Of a DNA stretch of 64,000 nt, positions 47,190 through 55,856 are shown piece by piece (the stretch's first letter is position 1; the number at the start of each line of letters is the position of its first letter). Both the position numbers and the translations under genes were made by a program. The notes under the pieces were generated by a model. That model did not search any database. It was given only the letters and a program-made list of their open reading frames with translations, and was not told the DNA's origin. This stretch comes from Oscillospiraceae bacterium (lineage in GTDB: Bacteria > Bacillota > Clostridia > Oscillospirales > CAG-272): contig CP091718.1 of NCBI GenBank assembly GCA_022009675.1, forward strand, positions 1,550,001 to 1,614,000. Reading direction: 5' to 3'.

Positions 47190-47453
47190 TCAGCCGCCTG
47201 CCAGTTGCCGGTATTTCCGTCGGGTTGCTTCGCCGCCGCGGAGATGGCGCTCCTGCTTGTTGGTCGCCAGCACGCGGCTGACCTCGTCGTACAGCGCACG
47301 ATCCACGTGTCGCAGTATCTCGGTCACATCCTTATGTACCGTGCTTTTGCTGATGCCGAACCGTTGCGCCGTCGCCCGCACCGTGGCACGGTTCTCCACC
47401 AGATACGACGCCAGCACCACGCACCGTTCCCGGTCGGATTCCCTGTTCATCAT
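47190..47453 (-). CDS. spoIIID: Stage III sporulation regulator SpoIIID
   Basis: 87 residues, intact. RCVVLASYLVENRATVRATA, then RFGISKSTVHKDVTEILRHV and ATNKQERHLRGGEATRRKYR are the SpoIIID hallmarks (a helix-turn-helix plus a basic C-terminal segment). In B. subtilis it acts in the mother cell to activate and repress sigma-E genes and to help produce sigma-K. It shows that the organism belongs to a sporulating lineage. GGGAGG lies upstream of the ATG pair, and a sigma-E-like promoter precedes it. Confidence 0.97.
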   Translation of the reverse strand: MMNRESDRERCVVLASYLVENRATVRATAQRFGISKSTVHKDVTEILRHVDRALYDEVSRVLATNKQERHLRGGEATRRKYRQLAGG

Positions 47454-47502
47454 GTCAGCCTCCCTCCCTGCCGGGTATGCCGCCGGCGAGCTTCTTGCTG
47501 AA

Positions 47503-47532
47503 AATGTATGCGACAGCGACCGAAAAATATAT
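47503..47532 (-). promoter_or_regulatory. Sigma-E-type promoter of spoIIID
   Basis: On the minus strand ATATATT (47526-47532), 15 bp, CATACATT (47503-47510), matching the sigma-E -10 consensus CATACAnT and an ATA-type -35. B. subtilis spoIIID is itself sigma-E dependent. Confidence 0.7.
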
Positions 47533-47572
47533 CTTCAAACCCGCGAAGGTCAAGTATTGAAAGGAATTATAC

Positions 47573-48346
47573 ATGAGTACATCCGTGCCTGAAACCGCCC
47601 TGCTTGAGGGCATGACCGCCATATCCGCCGTTCTGGATCCTGCCGTTCGCGCTTTCAACGACCGTCAGGTGCTGGAGGTGTACGCCGATCGCGAGCGTGC
47701 GCAGCGCAAGCCGCGAGAGCTGGCGTTTTTGCGCGCGCGGGGAAGGGAACTGGGATTTCCGGTGACGCTGGTCGGCGCGGACGAGCTGGACGCCATGACG
47801 GCTGGTAAAACGCACGGCGGCTTTGCCGCACGCTGTTCCGGGCGAACGATTCCGGGGCTGGAAGCCTGTCCCGATGCGATACGCCGGGATGGCTTTTACG
47901 TCCTGCCGGAGGGGATTGAGGATCCGTACAATTTTGCATATACCCTGCGCTCCCTGTACGCCGCCGGGGCGGACGGCGCAATTCTGCCGCCACGCAACTG
48001 GATGAGTGCGGCGGGAATCGTTGCCAAATCATCGGCTGGTACCTCGGAAAAGCTCCCGCTCTTTTCCTGCGACCCGCCCCGGGCGGCGGAGTTGTTCCGG
48101 TCGTGGGGGTTCCGCGTGATCTGCGCGGGCATCCGCGATTCGGTCGATCTGTACGAGGCAGACCTGCGCCTGCCGCTGTTGCTGGTGATCGGCGGTGAAA
48201 AGCGGGGCATCAGCCGGGGCGTGCTGGAGCACGCTGACCTGACTGTCCGCATCGGATACAGCGACAGGCACGGCTTCCGCGGCTCACTCCCCTCGGCGGC
48301 ATCAGCTGCGGTGCTGGCGTTTGAGGTCATGCGGCAGAACCGGTAA
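47573..48346 (+). CDS. SpoU/TrmH-family RNA 2'-O-methyltransferase (RlmB-like)
   Basis: 257 residues, intact. A substrate-binding N-terminal domain precedes the knotted SPOUT domain with motif 1 IEDPYNFAYTLRSLYAAGAD, NWMSAAGIVAKSSAGTSEKL, motif 2 LLLVIGGEKRGISRGVLEHA and motif 3 GFRGSLPSAASAAVLAFEVM. It transfers a methyl group from AdoMet to a ribose 2'-OH in rRNA or tRNA; the exact target nucleotide cannot be told. Start ATG behind GAAAGGAATTATAC. Confidence 0.9.
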   Translation: MSTSVPETALLEGMTAISAVLDPAVRAFNDRQVLEVYADRERAQRKPRELAFLRARGRELGFPVTLVGADELDAMTAGKTHGGFAARCSGRTIPGLEACPDAIRRDGFYVLPEGIEDPYNFAYTLRSLYAAGADGAILPPRNWMSAAGIVAKSSAGTSEKLPLFSCDPPRAAELFRSWGFRVICAGIRDSVDLYEADLRLPLLLVIGGEKRGISRGVLEHADLTVRIGYSDRHGFRGSLPSAASAAVLAFEVMRQNR

Positions 48347-48436
48347 GGGAAAACGGAGTAATGGCGCCATGACGGCGGAACACAAAACCTGTCGGAAAAC
48401 ACGGCGGGACACTGCTGTAAAAGGACGGATTCCGGT

Positions 48437-49018
48437 ATGATTTCTGTTGAGACATTCCCCCTGAATTCGGAAACTCTGTACATATACAGAGGCGTGAACA
48501 TTCTGTGCCTGCGGCACCGTCACCCGGTGATAGAGGTGCTTGCCGTGTTTCCCACGATGGAAGGGGATGCCGTCATGCAGGAGGTGAAGTACTGCGAGGA
48601 TTGCCGGTGCGCATTTCTGAATGACCTGCAATATCGGCGGATGATGCACAGGTACAGCATCCTGCCGGTACGGATGGCGCGGGTTGCGCATACAGGGCGG
48701 TTTACCGACCCGTTTGTTGAGGGCGCGGACGCGCCATCGGAATCCCCGCTGGCGCTGTGCGGCTATCCGGTTCGCCCGGGGCAGGGAAGGGAAACGTCGG
48801 CGCGACAGGCGTTTTTGCATTTTCTGATTAAGCACCAGATCATGACTCGCCGGGAGCTGGAGCGGTTGCTGACCACACTGCTGGAAAGGACGGAAACCCG
48901 CTCCGGATATGAGCCGGTCGTCCGGCAATTGCAGTCGGATATCCGATATGTGCGGAACGCCTGCATCGTACCGAACGCTTCGGCGCCGATGCGGCTTATC
49001 CGGCGCTGGCGCACATAG
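48437..49018 (+). CDS. Hypothetical protein with a CxxC pair
   Basis: 193 residues, single clean frame behind AAAAGGA. It contains YCEDCRCAFLND (a possible half zinc site) and near the C-terminus LERTETRSGYEPVVRQLQSD. There is no signal peptide or membrane helix, and I recognise no family. It lies between rlmB and tRNA-Pro without a clear promoter. Codon use and GC match the core genome, which favours a real gene. Confidence 0.6.
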   Translation: MISVETFPLNSETLYIYRGVNILCLRHRHPVIEVLAVFPTMEGDAVMQEVKYCEDCRCAFLNDLQYRRMMHRYSILPVRMARVAHTGRFTDPFVEGADAPSESPLALCGYPVRPGQGRETSARQAFLHFLIKHQIMTRRELERLLTTLLERTETRSGYEPVVRQLQSDIRYVRNACIVPNASAPMRLIRRWRT

Positions 49019-49096
49019 GACGGCGCGAACGGCATAATGCACATTTTTTTTACCGCTCGCGCACGGCTGCTCGTCACAATGACGGGCAAAAAACAC

Positions 49097-49125
49097 TTGA
49101 CATTTTCCATATTGTGTGCTATACT
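49097..49125 (+). promoter_or_regulatory. tRNA-Pro promoter
   Basis: TTGACA (49097-49102), 17 bp, TATACT (49120-49125), with GTGTGC before the -10. A 5' leader hairpin (CTGTCGGGACG and complement, 49133-49157) follows. Confidence 0.9.
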
Positions 49126-49168
49126 ATTTGGGCTGTCGGGACGCGAGCGTCCCGACAGGGCATGGTAT

Positions 49169-49244
49169 CTGGGTGTGGCGCAGTTGGTAGCGCGCTACCT
49201 TGGGGTGGTAGAGGCCGCAAGTTCAAGTCTTGTCACTCAGACCA
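49169..49244 (+). tRNA. tRNA-Pro (GGG)
   Basis: Acceptor CTGGGTG / CACTCAG, D-arm GCGCAGTTGGTAGCGC, anticodon stem CTACC/GGTAG with loop TTGGGGT (anticodon GGG), T-arm GCAAGTTCAAGTCTTGT and an encoded CCA. Confidence 0.95.
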
Positions 49245-49245
49245 A

Positions 49246-49284
49246 ATAAAGCCGAAAAACGAATCGTTTTTCGGCTTTATTTTT
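49246..49284 (+). terminator. tRNA-Pro terminator
   Basis: Seventeen-bp stem around GCCGAAAAACG / CGTTTTTCGGC, followed by TTTT. Intron copy 2 begins at the next base. Confidence 0.9.
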
Positions 49285-51187
49285 GTGTGCCCGGCACGCG
49301 TAATAACTTGGCGGTGAAAGTCCGCTACAGGCATGGCAGTAGGAACTGTTAGCTAAAGACAAGGGCGTCCGTCGTGAGGCGGAGTCTGAAAGAAGTCGGA
49401 GGCAAAACCTCGGTCTGACGAACAGAAACTGCATAAAAAAAAAGGCGTTTTGAAATGGATGAGTTTGCAAGACAAAACAAAGTCCGATACTGCCCGAAAT
49501 TCAAGGCGTAAATGCAGCAGATATATGAGGTGAAAGTGATTACGCTTACCCGGGGAGGTCTTGCGGGTGCATAGGAGTAGACGAATTCGAAACGAAGCAT
49601 AGTAACAACGAACCGCAAGAAGTCAGCAGAAGCCATAGTACCGAGAAAAAGCTCGGGAAGGGCTGAACAATCATAAGTCTCAAGTAAACGGCTGAAGGAG
49701 GTCGGTACAATGAAAAACAGAATACACCGGGGAGTGGTGGCTTCCTGCAAAGGGATGGTGTGGAACACAAAGAGTATGCAGAAGCGTACAGTGCCGAAAC
49801 TCAGAAAGCAGAAGAAAAAGAGACGGTGCAGACTTGCTTGAAAAAGGTGCTTGACAGAGATAATCTGAACAGAGCCTACAGGCGGGTGAAAGCCAATAAG
49901 GGAGCAAGCGGAGTAGACGGAATGACCGTAGATGAAGCGCTTCCGTGGCTGAAGGAACATCGGGAAGAACTGCTCGAAAGCATAAGAAACGGCAAATACA
50001 AGCCGTCTCCGGTGCGAAGAGTGGAAATCCAAAAGGATAACGGCGGTGTACGAAAGCTTGGAATACCAACCGTAATAGACCGCATTATCCAACAGGCAAT
50101 AGCGCAGGTGCTGACACCAATCTATGAGCCGAAGTTTTTCGGACGGAAGCTACGGCTACAGACCGCACAGAAGCGCAAAGGATGCAATACTCAAAGTGAA
50201 GGAGTATGCGGACGAGGGGTACCAATATGCCGTATGCCTTGATTTATCCAAATACTTTGACACACTCAACCACGAATTGCTTATGAATATGCTCCGACAG
50301 GAAGTTAAAGACAAGCGGTTGACAGACCTTTATCAAGAAATATCTGAAGAGCGGAGTGATGGAGAACGGTATCGTAATGAAAACGGAAGAAGGTTCCCCC
50401 AAGGAGGAAATCTTTTCGCCATTACTTGCAAATATCTATCTCGACAAATTCGACAAGGAGTTTGAGGGCAGAGGGGTAAAGGTAATCCGCTACGCAGATG
50501 ACATAATACTCCTTGCGGGGAGTATCCGTGCGGCAGAAAGATTGCTCGGAACAAGTACGTCATACCTTGAGAAGAAACTGAAGCTCAAGGTAAATACGGA
50601 AAAGAGCCGGGCGGTAAGCGTTTATTCAATCCGAAATTTCGGTTTCTCGGCTTTGCGATGGGAAGGAACAGAAAGGGTACATATATCCGGGTTCACGCAA
50701 AGTCGAAGAAGAAAAAGCCAAAGAAAAGCTGAAAAAGACTTACTTCCCGAAGTCAGGGCAGAAAGCTTGACACAGTGTTTTACAAGGTAAAGGTGTTCAT
50801 GCGAGGATGGCTTGGATATTACGGAATAGCGGAGATGAAGAACGATATGGAAAGGTGGAACGAGTGGCTTCGCAGAAGAATACGAATGTATATCTGGAAG
50901 CAGTGGAAGAAGCCGAGAACAAGGGTGGAGAACCTGAAGAAGTTGGGAATGCCCGACTGGCAGGCATACCGAAACGGAAATACCCGTAAAGGCTATTGGG
51001 CTGTTGCAGGAAGTGGGATACTGACCCACACCATTACAAACGAAAGACTTGCACGCCGTGGATATTACGATATATCCGAAGCGTACAAGTCTCTGCACTG
51101 TTTATGATTGAACCGCCGTGTACCGAACGGTACGCACGGTGGTGTGAGAGGTCGGCTGCTCAGCTAATGGGCAGCCTCCTACTCGAT
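49285..51187 (+). mobile_element. Group IIC intron, copy 2
   Basis: 1,903 bp, nearly identical to copy 1 at 25079 from GTGTGCCCGG to CTACTCGAT. I find about 15 differences in homopolymer length and two substitutions (near 50767 and 50953). It again sits immediately behind a Rho-independent terminator. The near-identity implies recent retromobility or gene conversion. Confidence 0.92.
49710..51107 (+). CDS. ltrA: Group II intron maturase / reverse transcriptase, copy 2 (several frameshifts)
   Basis: Same protein as the copy at 25506. Here the middle is better preserved: EFEGRGVKVIRYADDIILLA, then SIRAAERLLGTSTSYLEKKL is continuous. Breaks fall at A-runs near 49715, 49815 and 49850, the shared TTTTT near 50136, TTT near 50331 and A-runs near 50710-50730. 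Combining the better frame from each copy yields one uninterrupted RT-maturase of about 465 residues, so the master intron probably encodes an active enzyme. Confidence 0.88.
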
Positions 51188-51207
51188 TGTTTACTGCGTA
51201 TCAGTTT
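51187..51207. repeat. 21-bp direct repeat, copy 1
   Basis: TTGTTTACTGCGTATCAGTTT, exactly abutting the 3' end of intron copy 2 and identical to 53833-53853. Confidence 0.85.
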
Positions 51208-51375
51208 TCAGTTGCTCCATATAACGATCTTCCTGCCGATCTCGTCGCACTTTTCGCTGATTCTTTTCAGTTCCAGAATCATTTCAGTCAAGAGTTCTTT
51301 TTCGCTTAGTTCCATGAGACGCGCTTTCTCGGCTTCCGGATCAATTGCAGGAGCTTTTTTCAGCCAATCGAACAT
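51208..51375 (-). CDS. 55-residue protein downstream of the HNH gene
   Basis: Short gene starting MFDWLKKAPAIDPEAEKARL, highly charged and helical, probably coiled-coil (SEKELLTEMILELKRISEKC). GAGG lies 10 bases before the ATG. It is third in a minus-strand set HNH - 59-residue protein - this gene, with 11 bases between neighbours. I do not know its function; a small partner of the nuclease is one possibility. Confidence 0.6.
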   Translation of the reverse strand: MFDWLKKAPAIDPEAEKARLMELSEKELLTEMILELKRISEKCDEIGRKIVIWSN

Positions 51376-51386
51376 AAGCGTTTTCC

Positions 51387-51566
51387 TCAGCGCTTTTGAC
51401 CACTGTCGCGGCTATGATCATATTCTTTGTTGTTCGGGTTGCACTGATTCGAGCGGTTGTCCCTGTTTGCCTGATATGCGCTGTTGTTTGGATTGTGCTG
51501 ATTTGCGTAATGGTTCAGTTGTTCTTTGCTGTGGGTGTTACCCGATACTCTGTGTTCTTTACTCAT
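51387..51566 (-). CDS. 59-residue Asn/His-rich protein
   Basis: Starts MSKEHRVSGNTHSKEQ behind a strong AAGGAGAAGG, then NHYANQHNPNNSAYQANRDN and a tail ending DHSRDSGQKR. It is very hydrophilic, with about one quarter Asn, Gln and His, and is likely disordered. It is encoded between the HNH nuclease and the coiled-coil mini-protein. It is a clean frame with a good ribosome site, but its function is unknown. Confidence 0.65.
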   Translation of the reverse strand: MSKEHRVSGNTHSKEQLNHYANQHNPNNSAYQANRDNRSNQCNPNNKEYDHSRDSGQKR

Positions 51567-51581
51567 TTTTTTCCTTCTCCT

Positions 51582-51899
51582 TCAATCTTCGACGATTTCG
51601 TATTCGACTCTTGAGCCTCTCACGCGACGCGCATGAAAGCGTTTTTCGTTTGCCATCCAGTGTGGAAATAAATCCGCTTTTTTTCTTCGTTGGTATCACG
51701 ATGGCAAATAACTATGTTCTCCGGCACGTCGCACCCGCCGTTTGAAAGCGGACGTATGTGGTCAAGTGTCGGATGATAGGAGCTGTTCGGATTCCCACAA
51801 GCTGATTTTTTTCATCAAACGTCCCGCGTAATCGTAAAGCCTCCTGCTCCGCACCGTATACTCGATTCCAAACATCGATTGTCTTGAATTTTTGACATT
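51582..51899 (-). CDS. HNH endonuclease-like protein (several frameshifts)
   Basis: About 105 residues, from ATG 51899 behind a perfect AAAGGAGGT. Frames must be joined at about four sites: TIDVWNRVYGAEQEAL near the start, DYAGRLMKK, then PNSSYHPTLDHIRPLSNGG and PENIVICHRDTNEEK, the HNH core with His/Asp (LDHI), Asn and His, and finally PHWMANEKRFHARRVRG to the stop at 51582. The length and order match small stand-alone HNH nucleases of clostridial phages and elements. It heads a three-gene minus-strand unit. Confidence 0.7.
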
Positions 51900-51929
51900 T
51901 TGAGTACCTCCTTTCGTGTTGGTACCTTT

Positions 51930-51975
51930 ATTATACTTTACGCCAAATAAAAATCGAGTGGACAGCTGTCCACTC
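51930..51975 (-). promoter_or_regulatory. Promoter with a 20-bp perfect palindrome operator
   Basis: TATAAT (51930-51935) lies 31 bases before the HNH start codon. GAGTGGACAGCTGTCCACTC (51956-51975) is a perfect palindrome that covers the -35 position, which itself has no consensus hexamer. It is a likely repressor or activator site. Confidence 0.7.
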
Positions 51976-52056
51976 AATTTAATAGGTCTTGAATTTTTGA
52001 TGTTTGTGTATTTAGAAACCGCAATTATATTTTCAAGTTTCGGACAGCGAAAATGA

Positions 52057-53787
52057 TTACCATTTCTGTTCCATGATTTTTATCGTCTCAACAGAAACAA
52101 GTAACTTGGAAGCCGCGTCCTCCAATTTTTCGCCTTTGTTTTTGATTGCGTTGTAACATTTCCTGCCTATCTTAGTGGTATCACTTTGCGTATACATATC
52201 AAAAAAACCGTTTGAATATCAAAAATATCTTCTCCGATGATATCTGCCATCTGATTAATCAGTTCTTGATTCGATGAGATACCATTCACCTTCGTACCAT
52301 CCTTCGTCATCGTGACAAAATGTACGCACCTCCATTCCTCGGGAATCAAATACGGGCTATGCGTGGAATACACCACTTTTATCCCGCGTTTTGTAAGTTC
52401 TATCAACTCGCGGAGCACCTCGCGTTGTGCGCTCGGATGCAACATTGCGGCAGGCTCATCAATAATGAAAATATCGCCCTTACTCAATATATTTTTCATA
52501 AAGTAATAAGTGAAATACCACCTTCTGCCTGCACTCGTTTCATTGAGATTAATCTGCTCACCGGTCTTTTTCGTTTAAGAAAATAGAAATATGTCCTTGT
52601 TCATCTGCATGGACCGATATACTTTCATACATCTCTCTGTCGAATGAAGGAATATTGCTGTTTAAAAACGCCTCAAAATCCTCGACCGCTTGCTTTGAAA
52701 GAGTCAATTCATTTTTGAAGATTTAAGCAGATCTTCACGATCACTCCCATTGTATACCCGCCGCAAATAAGTTTCCATTATGGAATTAGCATGATTGTTA
52801 TAAGAGTAATTGCGATCCTCTTTTTTGAAGATCACATCACTGCTCTCGTTTTTCAGAATCAAGCATCGCTTGCCAATGATATGCTGAACATGTCGCAGAA
52901 ATGAATAATAGCGGTCATCCTGTTCTTGCCTTAATATATAATCGGTGTCCAGTCCTTCTTGAATACGCTTTGTTCTTTCCTCGATCTCCTTCATCAACCG
53001 ATCAATACGCTCGCATGCATCTTTTGTCGCTTTATTGATTTTTGTGATTTCCCTTTTGATCGCAGCTCTGTTGATGGATACGAATTTCTGCTCAAAGTTG
53101 GCAAGTGAGGGCTCTATGTATTCAAGTCTGAATGGCTTATTTTCATCCATCCTCAAATAAAGAGGAGTTTGAGCAATGAATGTCAGCGCCGTTTCATCAT
53201 CTTCAAAGGTTCTCAGCATGCTTTCAAGGACTTTACGCACATTATCTATAAAATGCTCTGCTCGCCAAGATAACTCTTTGTAATTTGTCAACCCGCCATT
53301 TGCGTCTTTTCAGGTTATAGCAATGAATCGGCAATTCTTCATATCCGTCATGAGATATTTTCGTGAATTGCTTTTCGTATAAATCAACAGCGTCTTTTAA
53401 TTGCAATGCCAAGTCGCGAATATCAGCGATTTCTTTCTTGATGGATGAGACAATATATTCAGAACGGAGTCTGTCAATCTTCAAATCATTACCGCTGCTA
53501 TAGGCAACCACCTCACACTTGCCTTTATCGTATACGACTTCAGGTAACATCGCAGTTACATCTTCTTCCGTCAGTTGAATGTGCGCACGATAGGCAATCT
53601 GCCCTTTTTCTCTATCTCCGTAGTAATTGGTATTTGCCAAAGCAATTGCCGATAAAGCTTCCAAAACATTCGTTTTTTTCCGCTGCCGTTTTTTTGCCTA
53701 TCAGCACAGTCGGCAATCCGTCAAAAATTGTAACAGGCGTTTTTTTATTGATTTATAACTTTCTATTTCAATACTTATCAGTTCCAT
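52057..53787 (-). CDS. ABC/RecF-type ATPase (AAA_15/21-like), third gene of the RloA-RloB cassette (several frameshifts)
   Basis: About 577 residues. From ATG 53787, with AAAGGA upstream: MELISIEIESYKSIKK, then Walker A VLIGKNGSGKTNVLEALSAI after slips in A- and T-runs near 53690-53745. A long coiled-coil middle follows (REITKINKATKDACERIDRL, MKEIEERTKRIQEG). The signature loop is QINLNETSAGRRWYFTYYFM, Walker B DIFIIDEPAAMLHPSAQ and the switch His VVYSTHSPYL. The last frame ends ETIKIMEQKW at 52057. No TOPRIM domain is seen, so it is not a complete OLD nuclease. Probably a DNA- or damage-sensing ATPase of a defence module. Confidence 0.78.
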
Positions 53788-53832
53788 GTACTACAATTCC
53801 TTTAGCTCTTCAATTTGCAGTTCTCGTATTCT

Positions 53833-53853
53833 TTGTTTACTGCGTATCAGTTT
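53833..53853. repeat. 21-bp direct repeat, copy 2
   Basis: Identical to 51187-51207. It overlaps the last bases of rloB and the start of the short frame that follows it. Confidence 0.85.
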
Positions 53854-54486
53854 CATGATTTTTTCTCAAGCTTTAAAGCATCGATCAGCTTATGGACATT
53901 GGTGAAAGAATTCCAATCGCAAAAAGGATAATTATCATCTTTGCGGTATTCTTTATATTTCAGAATCCTGTTCTGCATCACCACATCTGCGTTATGAACA
54001 GCCTCATCCAAGCGTGGCATAAGAACATCTGTAATCATCTGTTTGTCTTCTTTAGCATACCCCTTGGTGTATCCCTTTGCCCTAAGGATCCGGTCAAAAT
54101 CCGCAATAAGTTTCTCGGCAGTTTTCTCTGTATAACACTTTTCAAAATGGTCAATCAGCCATACTTCAAACGCCATATTGGAAAAAAAGCTATTCCGATT
54201 CCATTCTCTTTTTGCGGTTTTTTTATCGCCGGTTCAACAGAATCAGTCGGGAATTCGTCCTTATCAAAAACGCACCACACCCTGTTCTGAGCATTTTTTT
54301 CATCCCGATCGCATGATCAACAAGTGAAACCGGATCGTCATTCATAAATTTCACGCTGATTTTTGAAAAATACTTTTTATAATTAGAGCGAACTGCTTCA
54401 AAATAGTTTTTTCTCCGTCCGCTTTCCGTTGGTCAGAATCAAAAAAACTCATCCCGAACCGCAAGTTGCTTGTTTTTTCTCGGCAT
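53853..54486 (-). CDS. rloB: RloB-family protein (AbiLii-like; several frameshifts)
   Basis: About 211 residues. Starts MPRKNKQLAVRDEFF at ATG 54486 behind GAGGTGAGCAT, nine bases after rloA. Joined frames give LILTNGKRTEKNYFEAVRSN, then KFMNDDPVSLVDHAIGMKK, then NRVWCVFDKDEFPTDS, whose Asp pair is the expected metal site of the TOPRIM-like fold, and IGIAFSNMAFEVWLIDHFEK, the most diagnostic RloB stretch. Slips fall in A/T-runs near 54175, 54215, 54295 and 54440. RloB proteins are predicted nucleases paired with an RloA ATPase in abortive-infection modules such as lactococcal AbiL. Confidence 0.85.
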
Positions 54487-54495
54487 ATGCTCACC

Positions 54496-55797
54496 TCAAT
54501 CCTTGCCTTTAAGGTCCGGCAGCGAAGCATAGAAGCCGGCAAGATAACGCTTGCTGAAAAGATCATTTTTGCGAACTCCGTTGAAGTCGGAGAGCGACAC
54601 AAGTGAGCTTCTCCCGTACTGATCCTTGCTGGTAAAGTAAATCTGATCACGGCGTAGGCCTTCGTCCATCAGCATGACATTATGCGCCGTGCAGATCAGC
54701 TGCGCATTCTTCGGGTTGTGTTCAATTGAGTTGAACAAACCGATAATATAATCCGCAACCAAGAAATGCAATTTCGCATCAATTTCATCGATGAAGATTG
54801 TTCTTCCCTGGTCAAGCGCCGCGAGTATCCAACCGAGATAACAGAACAACCGCATAGTACCCTCGGAGTTGAATCCGTTCTCTTTGAAGAGCATAACCGG
54901 CTTTTTGCCGACAACTTCATTGTTTTTGTTAAAGACATCAAAATCCGTTTTTACATCAATGTGATACATATTTTCGTTTTCGGTTTTGATCTGCCCGGTC
55001 ATCAACGCGGGATTAATCTGCATCTGGGTGTTGATATTAAGAATATCGTTCTGCGTTTCAACCGTAGCAATCTTATCCTTGATTACTTCAAAATCAGAAA
55101 TACCGATATCCGCACGCTGCAGAATGTCCAAAGCCTGCTCCTTGTATTTCCCGTTCTCCATGGTGTAGATATCAAGTGAGTTTGCCATGTTTTCAAACAC
55201 AATCAGTACGCCGGAAAACCACAGAATAACATCCTGCAAATATTTGTTGACCGGAAGATTGAAGTTGTTTCCGATGGATACAAACAGAGTTGCAGGCGGG
55301 ACTTTTATCAGACCAATGACCTGGCTGGAAAGCCCCATAATCTCGAGTTTATCATAAGTCCGCTCAAATACCTTTGTCAGCCGTTCTTCACGTTTATAAA
55401 GCCATTCATGATATACTGCGCCTCCGAGAAGCTCAAACCCGTACTTATAGTAAATTTCATTCTGAATAAATTCTACTTCAAACAGAGTGGGACTTTTATT
55501 GGCATCCGCCTGAAAAGCAAACGGTTCGTTTCCCGCAATAACCGGAATCTGAGCGGAGGAAAGTCTCACGACATTGACCATGTAAGCAAAAGCTTTCATA
55601 ATGTTGGATTTGCCCGATGCGTTGCCTCCGAAAATCACCGCAGATTTCAGAAGTTCATTATCTCCTTTGCCCATCACTTTTTCATTGACGGTGAATGTGT
55701 TGATTTCACTGAGCGTGGAATCCACGGTCGTCTGCATCGACAAGTTGGCTTCTTCATAGAACGACCTGTAATTATCAAATCTAAAATTAATCAGCAT
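54496..55797 (-). CDS. rloA: RloA-family ATPase (AbiLi-like)
   Basis: 433 residues, one clean frame. MLINFRFDNYRSFYEEANLS is the usual start of this AAA_15 ATPase family, Walker A is VIFGGNASGKSNIMKAFAYM, Walker B RTIFIDEIDAKLHFLVADYI, and the sensor histidine is in LICTAHNVMLMD. RloA/AbiLi ATPases act with RloB in anti-phage abortive infection. Strong ribosome site AAGGGAGATAGAAC and its own promoter. First gene of a minus-strand operon rloA-rloB-ABC ATPase. Lower GC than the core genome. Confidence 0.9.
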   Translation of the reverse strand: MLINFRFDNYRSFYEEANLSMQTTVDSTLSEINTFTVNEKVMGKGDNELLKSAVIFGGNASGKSNIMKAFAYMVNVVRLSSAQIPVIAGNEPFAFQADANKSPTLFEVEFIQNEIYYKYGFELLGGAVYHEWLYKREERLTKVFERTYDKLEIMGLSSQVIGLIKVPPATLFVSIGNNFNLPVNKYLQDVILWFSGVLIVFENMANSLDIYTMENGKYKEQALDILQRADIGISDFEVIKDKIATVETQNDILNINTQMQINPALMTGQIKTENENMYHIDVKTDFDVFNKNNEVVGKKPVMLFKENGFNSEGTMRLFCYLGWILAALDQGRTIFIDEIDAKLHFLVADYIIGLFNSIEHNPKNAQLICTAHNVMLMDEGLRRDQIYFTSKDQYGRSSLVSLSDFNGVRKNDLFSKRYLAGFYASLPDLKGKD

Positions 55798-55827
55798 GTT
55801 CTATCTCCCTTCAATTATACCGTTACC

Positions 55828-55856
55828 AGTATACTACATTATATGCCGATTGTCAA
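55828..55856 (-). promoter_or_regulatory. rloA promoter
   Basis: TTGACA (55851-55856), 17 bp, TATACT (55828-55833). Confidence 0.85.

Noticed and set aside
47455..47658. 67-codon minus-strand frame upstream of spoIIID
   Set aside because: Overlaps the rlmB start and the sigma-E-like promoter; no ribosome site or conserved features.
49169..51207. tRNA-Pro as attachment site of the accessory island
   Set aside because: No copy of the tRNA-Pro 3' end was found farther right in the window, and an intron with its own terminator targeting explains the junction.
52057..53787. OLD-family nuclease
   Set aside because: The ATPase lacks a C-terminal TOPRIM domain; after Walker B and the switch His only about 110 residues without metal-binding motifs remain.
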